Notes: generated by a model not told the origin, from the letters alone. 64,000 nt of DNA from Pelagerythrobacter marensis (GCF_036700095.1 NZ_CP144918.1:1675001-1739000); one strand, 5' to 3'. Shown: positions 16,196 through 25,942, numbered from the stretch's first letter. Translations and numbers: made by a program.

Positions 16196-16585
16196 ATGAG
16201 AACTGTCGAACGGGTATTGGGACACGCCGCGGCACTCGCCTGCGCAGTCACCCTGGCCGCGTGCAAGCAGCCGCCGGGATCGCGCTATACTTTCGATTCC
16301 TCCGTGCGCGAACACGGGCGCAAGGTGATCGAGCGGGCGGGGTGCGCCGCTTGCCACGAAATTCCCGGAATCGACTGGCCCGAAGGGCGCACCGGCCCGT
16401 CTCTCGCGGGATTCGACGATATCGGCCCGATCGCGGGCGCGCTGCCCAACACGCCGGCCAATCTCGCCCGCTTCGTGCGCGACGCGCCGTCGGCAAAGCT
16501 TGGATCGACAATGCCGCCCATGCCGATTTCGGCCGAGGAAGCCCACGCCGTGGCGGCTTATCTCTACGGGCTCGACGGTGATTGA
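16196..16585 (+). CDS. Monoheme cytochrome c lipoprotein
   Basis: 129 residues. Signal with lipobox LAAC (Cys23), heme motif CAACH at 50-54 and distal Met within MPPMPIS near residue 106. It overlaps the next gene by eight bases, so it is part of the oxidase operon and probably an electron donor or additional subunit for the caa3 oxidase. Its start lies 60 bp from the divergent diheme cytochrome gene, leaving a short shared promoter region. Confidence 0.88.
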   Translation: MRTVERVLGHAAALACAVTLAACKQPPGSRYTFDSSVREHGRKVIERAGCAACHEIPGIDWPEGRTGPSLAGFDDIGPIAGALPNTPANLARFVRDAPSAKLGSTMPPMPISAEEAHAVAAYLYGLDGD

Positions 16586-17528
16586 GGCGCTCTGGGGATG
16601 GCCGCCGCCGGTGTTCGATCCGGCCGGGCCCTATGCCTCCAGCGTGACCACGCTGGCCTGGGTCCTGCTCGCGATGGGGCTGGCGGTGACCGCGATCGTC
16701 GTCGCCGCGCTGTGGATCGCGCTGCGCGGCCCCGCTTCGCTGAAGCGGAAGCTGGGCGGCGAAAAGACCGTGTGGATCGGCGGCGTGGCTTTCCCGGCCG
16801 TGGTTCTGACCGCGTTGCTGATCTGGGGCCTGACGCTCACCGCCGCGCTGACCGAGGACATAACGGGCGATGAGATGCGCGTGCGCGTGACGGGGGAGAT
16901 GTGGTGGTTCCGCGTCGAATATCTTGATCGCGAAGGCAATGTCGTGGTGGCCGACGCGAACGAGCTGCACCTGCCGGTGGGCAAGCCGGTGGTGATCGAG
17001 CTGCAATCGGCCGACGTGATCCACAGTTTCTGGGTCCCCCACCTTTCGGGCAAGAAGGACATGATCCCCGGGCGCACGACGCTGCTCAGGGTGCAGGCCG
17101 ACCGGGCCGGCCGCTTCGGCGGCGTGTGCGCCGAATATTGCGGCGGCCCGCACGCGCTGATGGGCTTCGTCGCGATCGCGCACGAGGAGGGCGAATACCG
17201 CACCTGGCTTGCCGGCCGGGCGCGGCGGCAGGCGGCCCCGGCTCTGCCCGGCGCCAGCGCGGGTCGCCGGCTGTTCATGGACAGCGGCTGCGCGGCCTGC
17301 CACCGCGTTGCGGGAACCGAGGCCACCGGCCTGGCAGGCCCGGACCTGACCCATGTGGGCAGCCGCGAGACGCTGGGCGCCGGTATCCTGCCCAACAACC
17401 GCGGCACGATGATCGGCTGGATCGGCGACAGCCAGTCGATCAAGCCGGGCAATCGCATGCCCAGCTACGACATGCTTTCGGCCGACGAGCTGGAGGCTAT
17501 CGCAATCTGGCTCGAGCAGCAGAAATGA
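16578..17528 (+). CDS. coxB: Cytochrome c oxidase subunit II with fused cytochrome c domain (caa3 type)
   Basis: 316 residues from GTG 16578. Two N-terminal spans (about 25-48, 66-90), then the cupredoxin domain with all CuA ligands: H149, C184, E186, C188, H192, M195 (CAEYCGGPHALM). A C-terminal cytochrome c domain follows (CAACH at 238-242, Met294 in GNRMPSYDM). The fusion defines the caa3 class. It is coupled to the next gene by an ATGA overlap. Confidence 0.95.
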   Translation: MIEALWGWPPPVFDPAGPYASSVTTLAWVLLAMGLAVTAIVVAALWIALRGPASLKRKLGGEKTVWIGGVAFPAVVLTALLIWGLTLTAALTEDITGDEMRVRVTGEMWWFRVEYLDREGNVVVADANELHLPVGKPVVIELQSADVIHSFWVPHLSGKKDMIPGRTTLLRVQADRAGRFGGVCAEYCGGPHALMGFVAIAHEEGEYRTWLAGRARRQAAPALPGASAGRRLFMDSGCAACHRVAGTEATGLAGPDLTHVGSRETLGAGILPNNRGTMIGWIGDSQSIKPGNRMPSYDMLSADELEAIAIWLEQQK

Positions 17529-20065
17529 AGTCCGAAACCGGCTTCGACCACGATCTCTATCGGCTGTTTCCCACCCATCGTCCACGCCCCGAAGGCGAAG
17601 TGGAGGAGCTGGAGCGGATCTGGGACAATCCGAAGGGCTGGGGCCTGCTGACGGTCGTCAATAACAATTACATCGGGTTTTTCTACGTCGCGACGGCGTT
17701 TCTGTTTTTCCTGCTGGCGGGGATTCTTGCGCTGGGTATGCGGGTGCAGCTGGCCGCGCCGCTGCAGGAATTTCTGCCGCAGGAAACCTACAACCAGTTC
17801 TTCACCATGCACGGCACGGTGATGATGTTCCTGTTCGCGGTGCCGATGGTGGAAGCGATCGGCATCATGCTGCTGCCGCAGATGCTGGCCGCGCGCGACC
17901 TGCCGTTCCCGCGCCTTTCGGCCTATGCCTTCTGGGCCTATTTCGTCGGCGGCTTGTGCTTCTTCGCCTCGCTCTTCGTCGGCCTTGCACCCGATGGCGG
18001 GTGGTTCATGTATCCGCCGCTGACCTCGATCGCCTACAGCCCCGGGATCAACACCGATTTCTGGCTGCTGGGGATCGGCTTTATCGAAATCAGCGCGATC
18101 GCCGGCGCGATCGAGATCATCGTCGGCGTCCTGCGCACGCGCGCGCCGGGCATGACGCTGGACCGGATGCCGATGTTCGCCTGGGCGATGCTGGTGTTCG
18201 CCGTGATGATCGTGATCGCTTTCCCCAGCGTGATCCTGGGCACGCTGCTGCTGGAGCTGGAGCGGGCCTTCAACTGGCCGTTCTTCGATCCGACGCGCGG
18301 CGGCGATCCGCTGTTGTGGCCGCACCTGTTCTGGTTCTTCGGCCACCCGGAAGTCTACATCATCTTCCTGCCCGCCGCCGGGTTGATGAGCATGATGGTG
18401 GCCACCGTCGCGCGGACCCCGCTGGTCGGCTATCGCCTCAACGTCCTGGCGCTGGTGGCGACCGGGTTCATCAGCTTCGGCGTCTGGGCGCACCATATGT
18501 TCACGACCGACATGCCGCGCGTGTCGGCCGGCTATTTCAGCGCGGCGAGCATGGCCGTCAGCCTGCCCGCCGGAATTCAGGTGTTCTGCTGGATCGCCAC
18601 GCTTGCAGCGGGCAGGATACGCTGGTCGGTTCCCGCGCTGTTCGTGGTCGGCTCCATCCTCATTTTCGTGATGGGCGGGCTGACCGGGGTGATGGTCGGC
18701 ATGGTGCCGTTCGACTGGCAGGTCCACGATACCTACTTCATTGTCGCACACCTCCATTATGTGCTGCTGGGCGGCATGGTCTTCCCGATGTTCGCCGCGT
18801 TCTATCACTGGAACGGGATGACCAGCCGCAATCCGCTCAGCGAGCGGCTGGGGCGATGGGTCTTCTGGCTGATGTTCACCGGCCTCCATATCACTTTCCT
18901 GCCGATGCACCTGACCGGGTTCATGGGCATGCCCCGCCGCGTCTATACTTATCTGCCCGACCGCGGGCTGGACCTGCTGAACCTGGTTTCGACGCTCGGC
19001 GCCTTCACGATCGCCGCCGGGGTCCTGCTGTTCCTGTTCGACCTGGCGCGCAATTTCCGCTTCACGACCGATCACGACGCGGGCAATGTCTACGGCGGCG
19101 GGACGCTGGAATGGCTGCCGACGGGGATGTATTCGACCCGCTCGATTCCCCTCGTGAAAAGCCGCGAGCCGCTGTGGGACGATCCGGCGATCTGCGACGA
19201 CGTGGCCGCGGGCAGATATTTTCTGCCCAACAGCGTTACCGGCCTGCGCGAAACGATCATCACCTCGCCGGTCAATGCCGAGCCGCAATACCTCCAGCTC
19301 ATGCCCGGGCCTTCGCCCTGGCCGGTCGGGGCGGCTGCGTTCACGGCATTCTTCTTCCTGTCGCTGACCGTGCAGGCCTATGCCTTCGCCTGGTTCAGCG
19401 GGGTGGTGGCGACGGTCTGCGTGCTGCGCTGGCTGTGGGAAACCGACCGGCCGATCGGGCAGAAGAGCGCAGACATCGGCGCGGGGATCATCGTGCCGAT
19501 CGCCATTACCGGCCCGCACAGCCACGGCTGGTGGGCGCTGAACACCCTGATCGTGGTCATGGGCATGATCGCGGTGATGGGCGGTTTCAGCTATCTCTAC
19601 CTCTACGGCATTCACCCGGAGGTCTGGATCGACGCGCCGCCGCTGCACCAGACATTGCTGGTTGCGGGGTTGCTGGTTGCCGCGATGGCGCTGGCCTGGG
19701 CGGCTCGCCGCCTGCTGGCCCGCCACGAAGCGGGCGTGTTCCCGGGGCAGGGGCCCTGGCTGACCGCGGCCGCCAGCGCGCTCGTGACGACGGGTGCACT
19801 CTATCTCGACGTGTCGGGGTGGCAGGCGGCGGGCCTTGCTCCGGCGGCCAGCGGGCAAGGGGCTACCGTTTTCGCAATGCTCGCCTATCAGGGATGCCTG
19901 GCCGCGGTCGGCATCGTCATGGCGCTCTATCTCGGGTTGCGCAGCGGCCGCGGGCTGCTGACCACGCCGACGAACGTGACCATGGACGTGGTCGGGCGGT
20001 TCCTGTTCTACGCCGCCGCACAGGGCCTGGCGCTGAGCCTTCTCATGCGGCTGATCCCGGGGTGA
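17525..20065 (+). CDS. Cytochrome c oxidase subunits I and III fused in one polypeptide
   Basis: 846 residues. The first ~560 are subunit I: heme a ligand H96 (TMHGTVMMF), GHPEVY at 273-278 with proton-channel Glu276 and crosslinkable Tyr278, CuB histidines 323-324 (WAHHMF) and HLH at 409-411 for hemes a3 and a. The remainder has about six or seven spans with subunit III motifs (GPHSHGWWALNTLIVVMGM). The Glu indicates an A-type (A1-like) heme-copper oxidase. ATG 17525 overlaps the coxB stop. Such I-III fusions are known in caa3 oxidases. Confidence 0.93.
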   Translation: MKSETGFDHDLYRLFPTHRPRPEGEVEELERIWDNPKGWGLLTVVNNNYIGFFYVATAFLFFLLAGILALGMRVQLAAPLQEFLPQETYNQFFTMHGTVMMFLFAVPMVEAIGIMLLPQMLAARDLPFPRLSAYAFWAYFVGGLCFFASLFVGLAPDGGWFMYPPLTSIAYSPGINTDFWLLGIGFIEISAIAGAIEIIVGVLRTRAPGMTLDRMPMFAWAMLVFAVMIVIAFPSVILGTLLLELERAFNWPFFDPTRGGDPLLWPHLFWFFGHPEVYIIFLPAAGLMSMMVATVARTPLVGYRLNVLALVATGFISFGVWAHHMFTTDMPRVSAGYFSAASMAVSLPAGIQVFCWIATLAAGRIRWSVPALFVVGSILIFVMGGLTGVMVGMVPFDWQVHDTYFIVAHLHYVLLGGMVFPMFAAFYHWNGMTSRNPLSERLGRWVFWLMFTGLHITFLPMHLTGFMGMPRRVYTYLPDRGLDLLNLVSTLGAFTIAAGVLLFLFDLARNFRFTTDHDAGNVYGGGTLEWLPTGMYSTRSIPLVKSREPLWDDPAICDDVAAGRYFLPNSVTGLRETIITSPVNAEPQYLQLMPGPSPWPVGAAAFTAFFFLSLTVQAYAFAWFSGVVATVCVLRWLWETDRPIGQKSADIGAGIIVPIAITGPHSHGWWALNTLIVVMGMIAVMGGFSYLYLYGIHPEVWIDAPPLHQTLLVAGLLVAAMALAWAARRLLARHEAGVFPGQGPWLTAAASALVTTGALYLDVSGWQAAGLAPAASGQGATVFAMLAYQGCLAAVGIVMALYLGLRSGRGLLTTPTNVTMDVVGRFLFYAAAQGLALSLLMRLIPG

Positions 20066-20072
20066 CGATCGC

Positions 20073-20354
20073 ATGAACCCGCATTTCGACAATCGGCTCG
20101 ACTGGATCGCCCTGGGCGGCGCCTTCACGGTGTGGACCGCGCATTTCATGGCGGCATGGTCGATCGGTTCGATCCTTCCCGGGCGCCCGATCGTCCTGTG
20201 GCTGACACTCGCGATAACGATAGCCGCGCTGGCGGCGCTTGCCGGCCTGTGGCGCTGGCGCCGCGTTCGCTCCCCGGTTTCGGTGGCCGGCCTGGCGATC
20301 GCGCTCGCCGCGCTGGGCGTGCTCTACGACTTCCTGCCCGCCCTGATGGCCTGA
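20073..20354 (+). CDS. Small three-span membrane protein of the oxidase operon
   Basis: 93 residues with three hydrophobic segments (about 12-32, 39-60, 67-88). It starts 7 bp after the oxidase I-III gene, so it is probably the last gene of that operon and may be an accessory or subunit IV-like component. No family is recognised with certainty. Confidence 0.65.
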   Translation: MNPHFDNRLDWIALGGAFTVWTAHFMAAWSIGSILPGRPIVLWLTLAITIAALAALAGLWRWRRVRSPVSVAGLAIALAALGVLYDFLPALMA

Positions 20355-20421
20355 CGCCGGTTTCCCGATACCGAGTTCAGGGTGACCATCTTTCAAAGAT
20401 GCAAACGCCTTTCTCATCATA

Positions 20422-21465
20422 CTAGCCCGAAAGGATTCCGCTCAGGATTGCGGTTATCCCTGCGGCGTAGACCACCAGGACCGCGATACTGTCGTATCCC
20501 ATGCGCAGCCGTGCCTTGTCGCGCCTTTCGACCAGCCCGATCATTATCAGCGCGGTGAGAAGGACACCGATCAACGCCATCGTCATCGATGCCCGGTCCA
20601 CCTGCTGCAACACCGGCGGCCCTCCGTCGAGCACGTCGATCAGCAGGATCAGGACGACGTCGAACATGTTGCCGCCGAGAATGTCGCCGATCGCCAGTTC
20701 CGCCCGGCGCAGCCGCACGGCGGCGATCGCCGTGCTCAGTTCGGGCAGCGACGTCGCCACCGCGAGCAGGGTCAGGCCGACGATACCGGTATCGGTGCCG
20801 GTCTGCTCCGCAAGGCCTTCGGCAGAGAGGGTCACCACGGTCCCGCCGGCGAAGATGGCGAGGGCGGCAAGCGCTACGGCCAGCCCCAGCCGTGCATTGC
20901 CGATTTCTGGCCGGTCGAGCGCCTGCCTTTCCACCCGCGATTCCGTTGCAGGGACCCAACCGCCCGCAGCCACTTCGCGGTTGAGCTGCGACAGGCAGAT
21001 GGCATAGACCACTGCGATCAGAACGGGAAAGAAGCCCACGCTGCCCAGGGGCAGCTCCCAGTCGCCGATCATCACCCCGATTGCCGCCAGGACCAGCAGC
21101 ACGATGCTGATCCCGGCGTTGAGAATGGTGCGCGTGCCGGGCACCATGCTGGTCAGCGCACTCTTGCCGACGAACAGGTCGGCCAGCGCGATTACCACGA
21201 CCTGGAAAGCGATGCCGCCCAGCAGATTGTTGACCGCCATCGCCGGGTTGCCCGACAGCGTGGCGACCGTGGTGGTGGAAATTTCCGGCAGCGAGGTGAT
21301 CGCCCCGAGCAGGAGCACGCCGATCACCGCCTGTTCGATCCCCGATCGGTGCGAAACCTCGTCGGCATAGCGCGCGAGCCGCGCCCCGGCGAACCAGACG
21401 ATGGCGGCTCCGGCCAGGAACAGCATGGCCAGCCATCCGATCGGGAGCGCGGTCAAATCGGGCAT
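20422..21465 (-). CDS. CaCA-family cation (Ca2+ or Na+/Ca2+) antiporter
   Basis: 347 residues with about ten spans in two homologous halves. The duplicated alpha-repeat signatures are GAITSLPEISTT (near 54-65) and AVATSLPELSTA (near 235-246), with GGIAFQ and GGNMFD completing the cation site. These are diagnostic of the Ca2+:cation antiporter superfamily. It starts 3 bp after the ZIP gene stop and is the third gene of the glucose dehydrogenase operon. Confidence 0.9.
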   Translation of the reverse strand: MPDLTALPIGWLAMLFLAGAAIVWFAGARLARYADEVSHRSGIEQAVIGVLLLGAITSLPEISTTTVATLSGNPAMAVNNLLGGIAFQVVVIALADLFVGKSALTSMVPGTRTILNAGISIVLLVLAAIGVMIGDWELPLGSVGFFPVLIAVVYAICLSQLNREVAAGGWVPATESRVERQALDRPEIGNARLGLAVALAALAIFAGGTVVTLSAEGLAEQTGTDTGIVGLTLLAVATSLPELSTAIAAVRLRRAELAIGDILGGNMFDVVLILLIDVLDGGPPVLQQVDRASMTMALIGVLLTALIMIGLVERRDKARLRMGYDSIAVLVVYAAGITAILSGILSG

Positions 21466-21468
21466 CGA

Positions 21469-22197
21469 TCACCCTCCCAGGTAAGCCGACATGAACAGCA
21501 GAAGCACGAAGCCGGCGGCGAATGCCGGGCTCGAAACCTTGCGCGCCGTGCCGGGGGCGTCGGCTTCGGGCACGAGATCCTCTATCGTGGCGGTCAGCAG
21601 CAGGCCGGCGAACAGGGCGAGGACGAACCCGGTCAGTGCCTCGCTCGCATCCTCCAGCACCAGAAAGCCGCCCAACGCGCCGGCGATCGGTGCGACCGGA
21701 AAGGCCAGGGCCGCGATCAGGCGCTTGCGCCGGGCGACGTGGTTGGAGCGCAGGGCGGCGGCAATCGCGAAGCCGCCCGGCAAGTTGCCGAGGACCTGCG
21801 AGGCCGCGAGCAGGAGGCCGAGTTCGGCCGCGACCGCGCCGCCGCCGCCGGTCATCAGGCCGTCGGTAAACAGGTCGACCGCGATCGCGGTGTAGGCGCC
21901 CCACACGAACGAACCCGAATGGCGCGCCTTGCCCTGGAAACGGCGGCTCAACCGGACCAACACGACCGAGACGACGGCGCCGACGAGGATCGCGATCGCC
22001 ATGGCCCAGATGGTGCTGCGCTCCTGGGCGCGGGGCACGAGTTCGATCGCGGCGACGGCGGTGGCGATCCCTGCCGCCATGTGCAGCGCGGCCCCGGTCA
22101 GCCACGGCGGCGGCTTGCGCCATTCCGCCAGACCGAAGCCGAACAGACTGCCCGCTGCGGGCAACAGGGCGAGGAGAAGCACGGTCGCCAGAGTCAT
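21469..22197 (-). CDS. ZIP-family divalent metal transporter
   Basis: 242 residues, about eight spans. AALHMAAGIATAVAAIELVP near the N-terminus and DLFTDGLMTGGG, ASQVLGNLPGGFAIAAAL in the middle are ZIP-type transmembrane segments, although the usual HxxPEG motif in span 5 reads QVLGNLPGG. It lies 48 bp after the glucose dehydrogenase gene in the same direction. Zinc, iron or another divalent cation could be the substrate. Confidence 0.78.
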   Translation of the reverse strand: MTLATVLLLALLPAAGSLFGFGLAEWRKPPPWLTGAALHMAAGIATAVAAIELVPRAQERSTIWAMAIAILVGAVVSVVLVRLSRRFQGKARHSGSFVWGAYTAIAVDLFTDGLMTGGGGAVAAELGLLLAASQVLGNLPGGFAIAAALRSNHVARRKRLIAALAFPVAPIAGALGGFLVLEDASEALTGFVLALFAGLLLTATIEDLVPEADAPGTARKVSSPAFAAGFVLLLFMSAYLGG

Positions 22198-22245
22198 TCC
22201 GGTGCTCTCTCGCCCTCTGCGCGCGCGGCGACGGGACGGACGAGC

Positions 22246-24651
22246 CTACTCGCGCGGAAGGGCATAGGCGACCAGTTCGTCGCCGACGGGCGTTTCCATG
22301 AAGTGGTGCCCGCCGGCCATGATGACCACGTATTGCCGGCCGTTCGCCTCGTACGTCATCGGCGTGGCCTGGCCGCCGGCGGGCAGGACATCCTGCCACA
22401 GGGTTTCGCCGGTGCGCAGGTCGATCGCGCGGAACAGGTTGTCCGTCGCCGCGGCGATGAAGATCAGCCCGCTGGCGGTGACGACGCTGCCGCCGTTGTT
22501 GGGCGTCCCGATATCCAGCGGCAGCATGGACGGTATGCCGAAGGGGCCGTTGCGTCGGGCCGTGCCGAACGGCCGGTCCCAGATCGTCTCGCCCGTGCGC
22601 AAGTCGATCGCGCGGATGCCGCCATAGGGCGGCTCCTTGCACAGCAGGCCGGTGAAGGGCAGGCGCCAGCCGGCGTTGACGTCGATCGCGTAGGGCGCGC
22701 CCATCTGCGGGTCGCCCGCGCCTTCCGCGCCGCCGCTCATCGCGCCGCCGCGTGCCTCCCCGCGCGGCGCCCAACCTTTCTCGTTCGCTTCGGCGCGGGG
22801 GACGAGGCGGTTGTAGTTCGGCATGTCGTTGTAGTTGGCCACGATCACGCCGTGCCGCGGGTCGATGGCGATACCGCCCCAGTCCGAACCGCCGTTGTAG
22901 CCCGGGTACTGGACCCAGCGCCGGTCCGCCGTCGGCGGCGTGTACATCCCGTCATAGGCGGCGCGGCGGAACTGGATGCGGCAGGCGAGCTGGTCGAGCG
23001 GCGACATGCCCCACATGTCGCGCTCCTCCAGCCGCGGCTGCGCGAGCGTATGAAACAGCGAAAAAGGCTGGGTCGCGGCGCGCTCTTCCGGCTCGACGCC
23101 GCCCTGGGCGACGGGGCGCTCCTCGGCCCGCGAGATCAGCCGGCCGTCGCGGCGGTCGAGAATGTAGATGTCGCCCTGCTTGCTGGCGAGGACGACGGCG
23201 GGGATTCCTCCGGGCAGATCGATCAGCGTCGGCTGCGAGCCGAGATCGTAGTCCCACACGTCCTTGTGCACGGTCTGGAAATGCCAGCGCGGCCGCCCGG
23301 TTTCGGCGTCGAGCGCGACCAGCGCGGTGGCATATTCGTTTTCCGCCGCGCTGCGCGCCCCGCTCCAGTAATCGCCCGCCGAATTTCCCATTGGCAGGTA
23401 GACAAGGCCGAGTTCCTCGTCGGCGGAGGCCATCGTCCACATGTTGGGCGTGCCGCGGGTGTACGTCGCGTCGCCTTCGGGGCGCCCCTGGCGATCGGGC
23501 GCGCCCAGGTCCCAGGCCCAGGCCAGCTCGCCGGTAACCGCGTCGAACGCCTGGATCACGCCCGAGGGTGCATCCAGCTTCTGCCCGTCGAGCACCTGAT
23601 GGCCGGTAACGATATTGCCGCGCACGACGACCGGGGGCGAAGTGATCGACACCATGCCCGGCACCACCGGCCCCATGCCCTCGGTAATATCGACCGAGCC
23701 ACCGTCGCCGAAATCGAGGCAGGGGCGGCCGGTGCGCGCGTCCACCGCGACGATCCGGGCATCGAGCGTGCCCTCGATAATCCGGCGCGCGCACGGTGCA
23801 TCGGGATCGCCCTCGCTCGCCTCGTGATAGGCAACCCCGCGACAGGCGGCGGTATAGGGAATCCAGTCGTCCGACACGCCCGGATCGTGGCGCCAGCGCT
23901 CACGGCCGCTCGCGGCGTCGAGCGCGATCAGGATGTTCGTCGCGGAACACAGGTACAACGTGTCGCCGATCTTGAGCGGGGTGGTCTCCGCGCCATAGCT
24001 GTTGTCGTTCATATCGGCGGGAAGATCGCCGGTGTGCGCGACCCAGGCCCGTTCGAGGCGACCGACATTGTCCGGCGTGATCTGGGCGAGCGTGGAATAG
24101 CGCTGCGCATCGGCCGTGCCGCCATAGGCGCGCCATTCGCTCCCGGCGGCCTGGAACCCGCCCGCCGCGGCGAAGTCTGCCCGGGGAAGGGGGCGGGTCG
24201 TCCTCTCCCCGGCCTGCGCGACGAGGAAGAAACCGCCGGCCACAAGCGCGAGGCACCCCGCCGCCAGGGCGCCGGCCCCGGCCCATCCGAACGGGCGCCG
24301 CTGCATCAGCGGCGCGACGAGGATGACCAGGACCATCAGCACGGCCGGGCCGACGATGCGCGGCACCAGCGCCCAGCCGTCCAGCCCCGATTCCCACAGC
24401 GCCCAGGCGACCGTGGCCAGGAATGCCAGCGTATAGAGCGCGATGCCGGCGACGCGGCCGCGGGCGATCAGGATGCCGCTGACGCCGACGGCAAGGCCGG
24501 CCAGCAGGTAGTAGATCGATCCGCCGAGCGCGGCGAGCCAGGCTCCGCCGGCGAAAAGCGCAAGGCCGATCAGCGCGAGCAGGATGCCCAGTGCGATTGC
24601 TGCCCAGCGGCGGGGGCCGCCGCTTCCCGTGGCGGTCGAAACGTCGTCCAT
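22246..24651 (-). CDS. gcd: Membrane-bound PQQ-dependent (quinoprotein) glucose dehydrogenase
   Basis: 801 residues. Five N-terminal membrane spans (to about residue 135) anchor a periplasmic eight-bladed PQQ propeller. Quinoprotein features include EWRAYGGTADAQRYS, CHGVAYHE-like CRGVAYHE, TSPPVVVRGNIVTG and the C-terminal signature NGGSVVTASGLIFIAAATDN. It oxidises glucose or other aldoses to lactones and gives electrons to ubiquinone. ATG 24651 is nine bases after GGAGG. PQQ needs Ca2+ or Mg2+, so the two downstream cation transporters may not be accidental. No PQQ biosynthesis genes are visible here. Confidence 0.93.
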   Translation of the reverse strand: MDDVSTATGSGGPRRWAAIALGILLALIGLALFAGGAWLAALGGSIYYLLAGLAVGVSGILIARGRVAGIALYTLAFLATVAWALWESGLDGWALVPRIVGPAVLMVLVILVAPLMQRRPFGWAGAGALAAGCLALVAGGFFLVAQAGERTTRPLPRADFAAAGGFQAAGSEWRAYGGTADAQRYSTLAQITPDNVGRLERAWVAHTGDLPADMNDNSYGAETTPLKIGDTLYLCSATNILIALDAASGRERWRHDPGVSDDWIPYTAACRGVAYHEASEGDPDAPCARRIIEGTLDARIVAVDARTGRPCLDFGDGGSVDITEGMGPVVPGMVSITSPPVVVRGNIVTGHQVLDGQKLDAPSGVIQAFDAVTGELAWAWDLGAPDRQGRPEGDATYTRGTPNMWTMASADEELGLVYLPMGNSAGDYWSGARSAAENEYATALVALDAETGRPRWHFQTVHKDVWDYDLGSQPTLIDLPGGIPAVVLASKQGDIYILDRRDGRLISRAEERPVAQGGVEPEERAATQPFSLFHTLAQPRLEERDMWGMSPLDQLACRIQFRRAAYDGMYTPPTADRRWVQYPGYNGGSDWGGIAIDPRHGVIVANYNDMPNYNRLVPRAEANEKGWAPRGEARGGAMSGGAEGAGDPQMGAPYAIDVNAGWRLPFTGLLCKEPPYGGIRAIDLRTGETIWDRPFGTARRNGPFGIPSMLPLDIGTPNNGGSVVTASGLIFIAAATDNLFRAIDLRTGETLWQDVLPAGGQATPMTYEANGRQYVVIMAGGHHFMETPVGDELVAYALPRE

Positions 24652-24772
24652 CGTTCGCATCCTCCATGCTTCGGGAGGTCTGCGCACGGTCGGGCCGGTT
24701 CCGGGTCTTGCCGCCGCACGCCCTCGCTAAGGGTAATGTGCGTTGGGGAACGCGGTTCCGCGAACCGGGGGA

Positions 24773-25942
24773 TCAGTAGCTGCGCGGCATCCCCAGAACG
24801 TGCTCGGCCAGATAGGACAGGATCAGGTTGGTGGAGATCGGGGCCACCTGGTAGAGGCGCGTTTCGCGGAACTTGCGCTCTATGTCGTATTCTTCCGCGA
24901 AGCCGAAGCCGCCGTGGGTCTGGATGCAGGCGTTGCCGGCTTCGACCGAGGCGTCGGCGGCGAGCATCTTGGCCATGTTCGCCTCCGCCCCCATCGGCTT
25001 GCCCGCTTCGTAAAGCCGCGCGGCCTCCTGCACCATCAGTTCCGCCGCGCGCATATTGGCGTAAGCGCGGGCGATGGGGAACGAAATGCCCTGGTTCGCC
25101 CCTATGGCGCGCCCGAACACCTTTCGCTCGCCGGCATAGGCCGCGGCCTTGGCGATGAACCACTTGGCATCGCCGACGCATTCGGCCGCGATCAGCGTGC
25201 GCTCGGCATTCATGCCCGACAGGATGTAGCGGAAGCCCTTGCCTTCCTCGCCCACCAGCGCGCTCGCGGGAATGCGCATATTGTCGAAGAAGACCTCGGT
25301 CGTCGCGTGGTTCATCATCGTGCGGATCGGGCGGATCGTCAGCGACTTGCCCGCGACCTCGCGCATGTCGACGATGAAGGTCGAAAGCCCTTCGGTCTTC
25401 TTCGCCACCTGCTCGCGCGGGGTCGTGCGCGCAAGCAGCAGCATCAGGTCCGAATGCTCGGCCCGGCTGGTCCAGATCTTCTGCCCGTTGACGACGTATT
25501 CGTCCCCCTCGCGCACCGCCGTGGTGCGCAGCGCGGTCGTGTCGGTGCCGCTGGTCGGCTCGGTGACGCCGAAGGCCTGGAGCCGCAGCTCGCCGCTGGC
25601 GATCCGGGGCAGGTATTCGCGCTTCTGCTCCTCCGACCCGTGCCGCAGGATCGTGCCCATGATGTACATCTGGGCGTGGCAGGCCCCGCCGTTGCACCCT
25701 TCCGCCTGGATCGTCTCGAGGATCGCGGCTGCCGCGGACAGGCCCAGGCCGGAGCCGCCGTATTCCTCCGGGATCAGGACGGACAGCCAGCCCGCCTCTG
25801 TCAGCGCGCGCACGAATTCGGTCGGATATTCGCGCGCGGCATCGAGCTTGCGCCAGTATTCCCCGGGAAACTGCGTGCAGAGCCGGCGCACGCCTTCGCG
25901 GATTTCGGGGAAATCTTCGCTGTCGCGGGGGCTCAGGTCCAT
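24773..25942 (-). CDS. Acyl-CoA dehydrogenase
   Basis: 389 residues with the full N-terminal helical, middle beta and C-terminal helical ACAD domains (FGVTEPTSGTDTTALRTTA, GQKIWTSRAEHSD). The C-terminal position that carries the catalytic Glu in medium-chain enzymes reads LYQVAPIST (Gln near 364). A Glu at 247 (NAERTLIAAE) sits where isovaleryl-CoA and long-chain dehydrogenases keep their base, so the enzyme is probably active and may favour branched substrates. It starts 16 bp after the hydrolase gene and is the last gene of a thiolase-hydrolase-ACAD operon. Confidence 0.92.
   Translation of the reverse strand: MDLSPRDSEDFPEIREGVRRLCTQFPGEYWRKLDAAREYPTEFVRALTEAGWLSVLIPEEYGGSGLGLSAAAAILETIQAEGCNGGACHAQMYIMGTILRHGSEEQKREYLPRIASGELRLQAFGVTEPTSGTDTTALRTTAVREGDEYVVNGQKIWTSRAEHSDLMLLLARTTPREQVAKKTEGLSTFIVDMREVAGKSLTIRPIRTMMNHATTEVFFDNMRIPASALVGEEGKGFRYILSGMNAERTLIAAECVGDAKWFIAKAAAYAGERKVFGRAIGANQGISFPIARAYANMRAAELMVQEAARLYEAGKPMGAEANMAKMLAADASVEAGNACIQTHGGFGFAEEYDIERKFRETRLYQVAPISTNLILSYLAEHVLGMPRSY

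Noticed and set aside
17465-20149. 894-codon open frame on the minus strand opposite the oxidase I-III fusion
   Set aside because: Shadow of the cytochrome oxidase reading frame; no recognisable domain.
21349-25158. 1269-codon open frame on the plus strand opposite glucose dehydrogenase and its transporters
   Set aside because: Antisense shadow in GC-rich DNA: it spans three well-supported genes, has arginine/alanine/histidine-rich composition and no domain.
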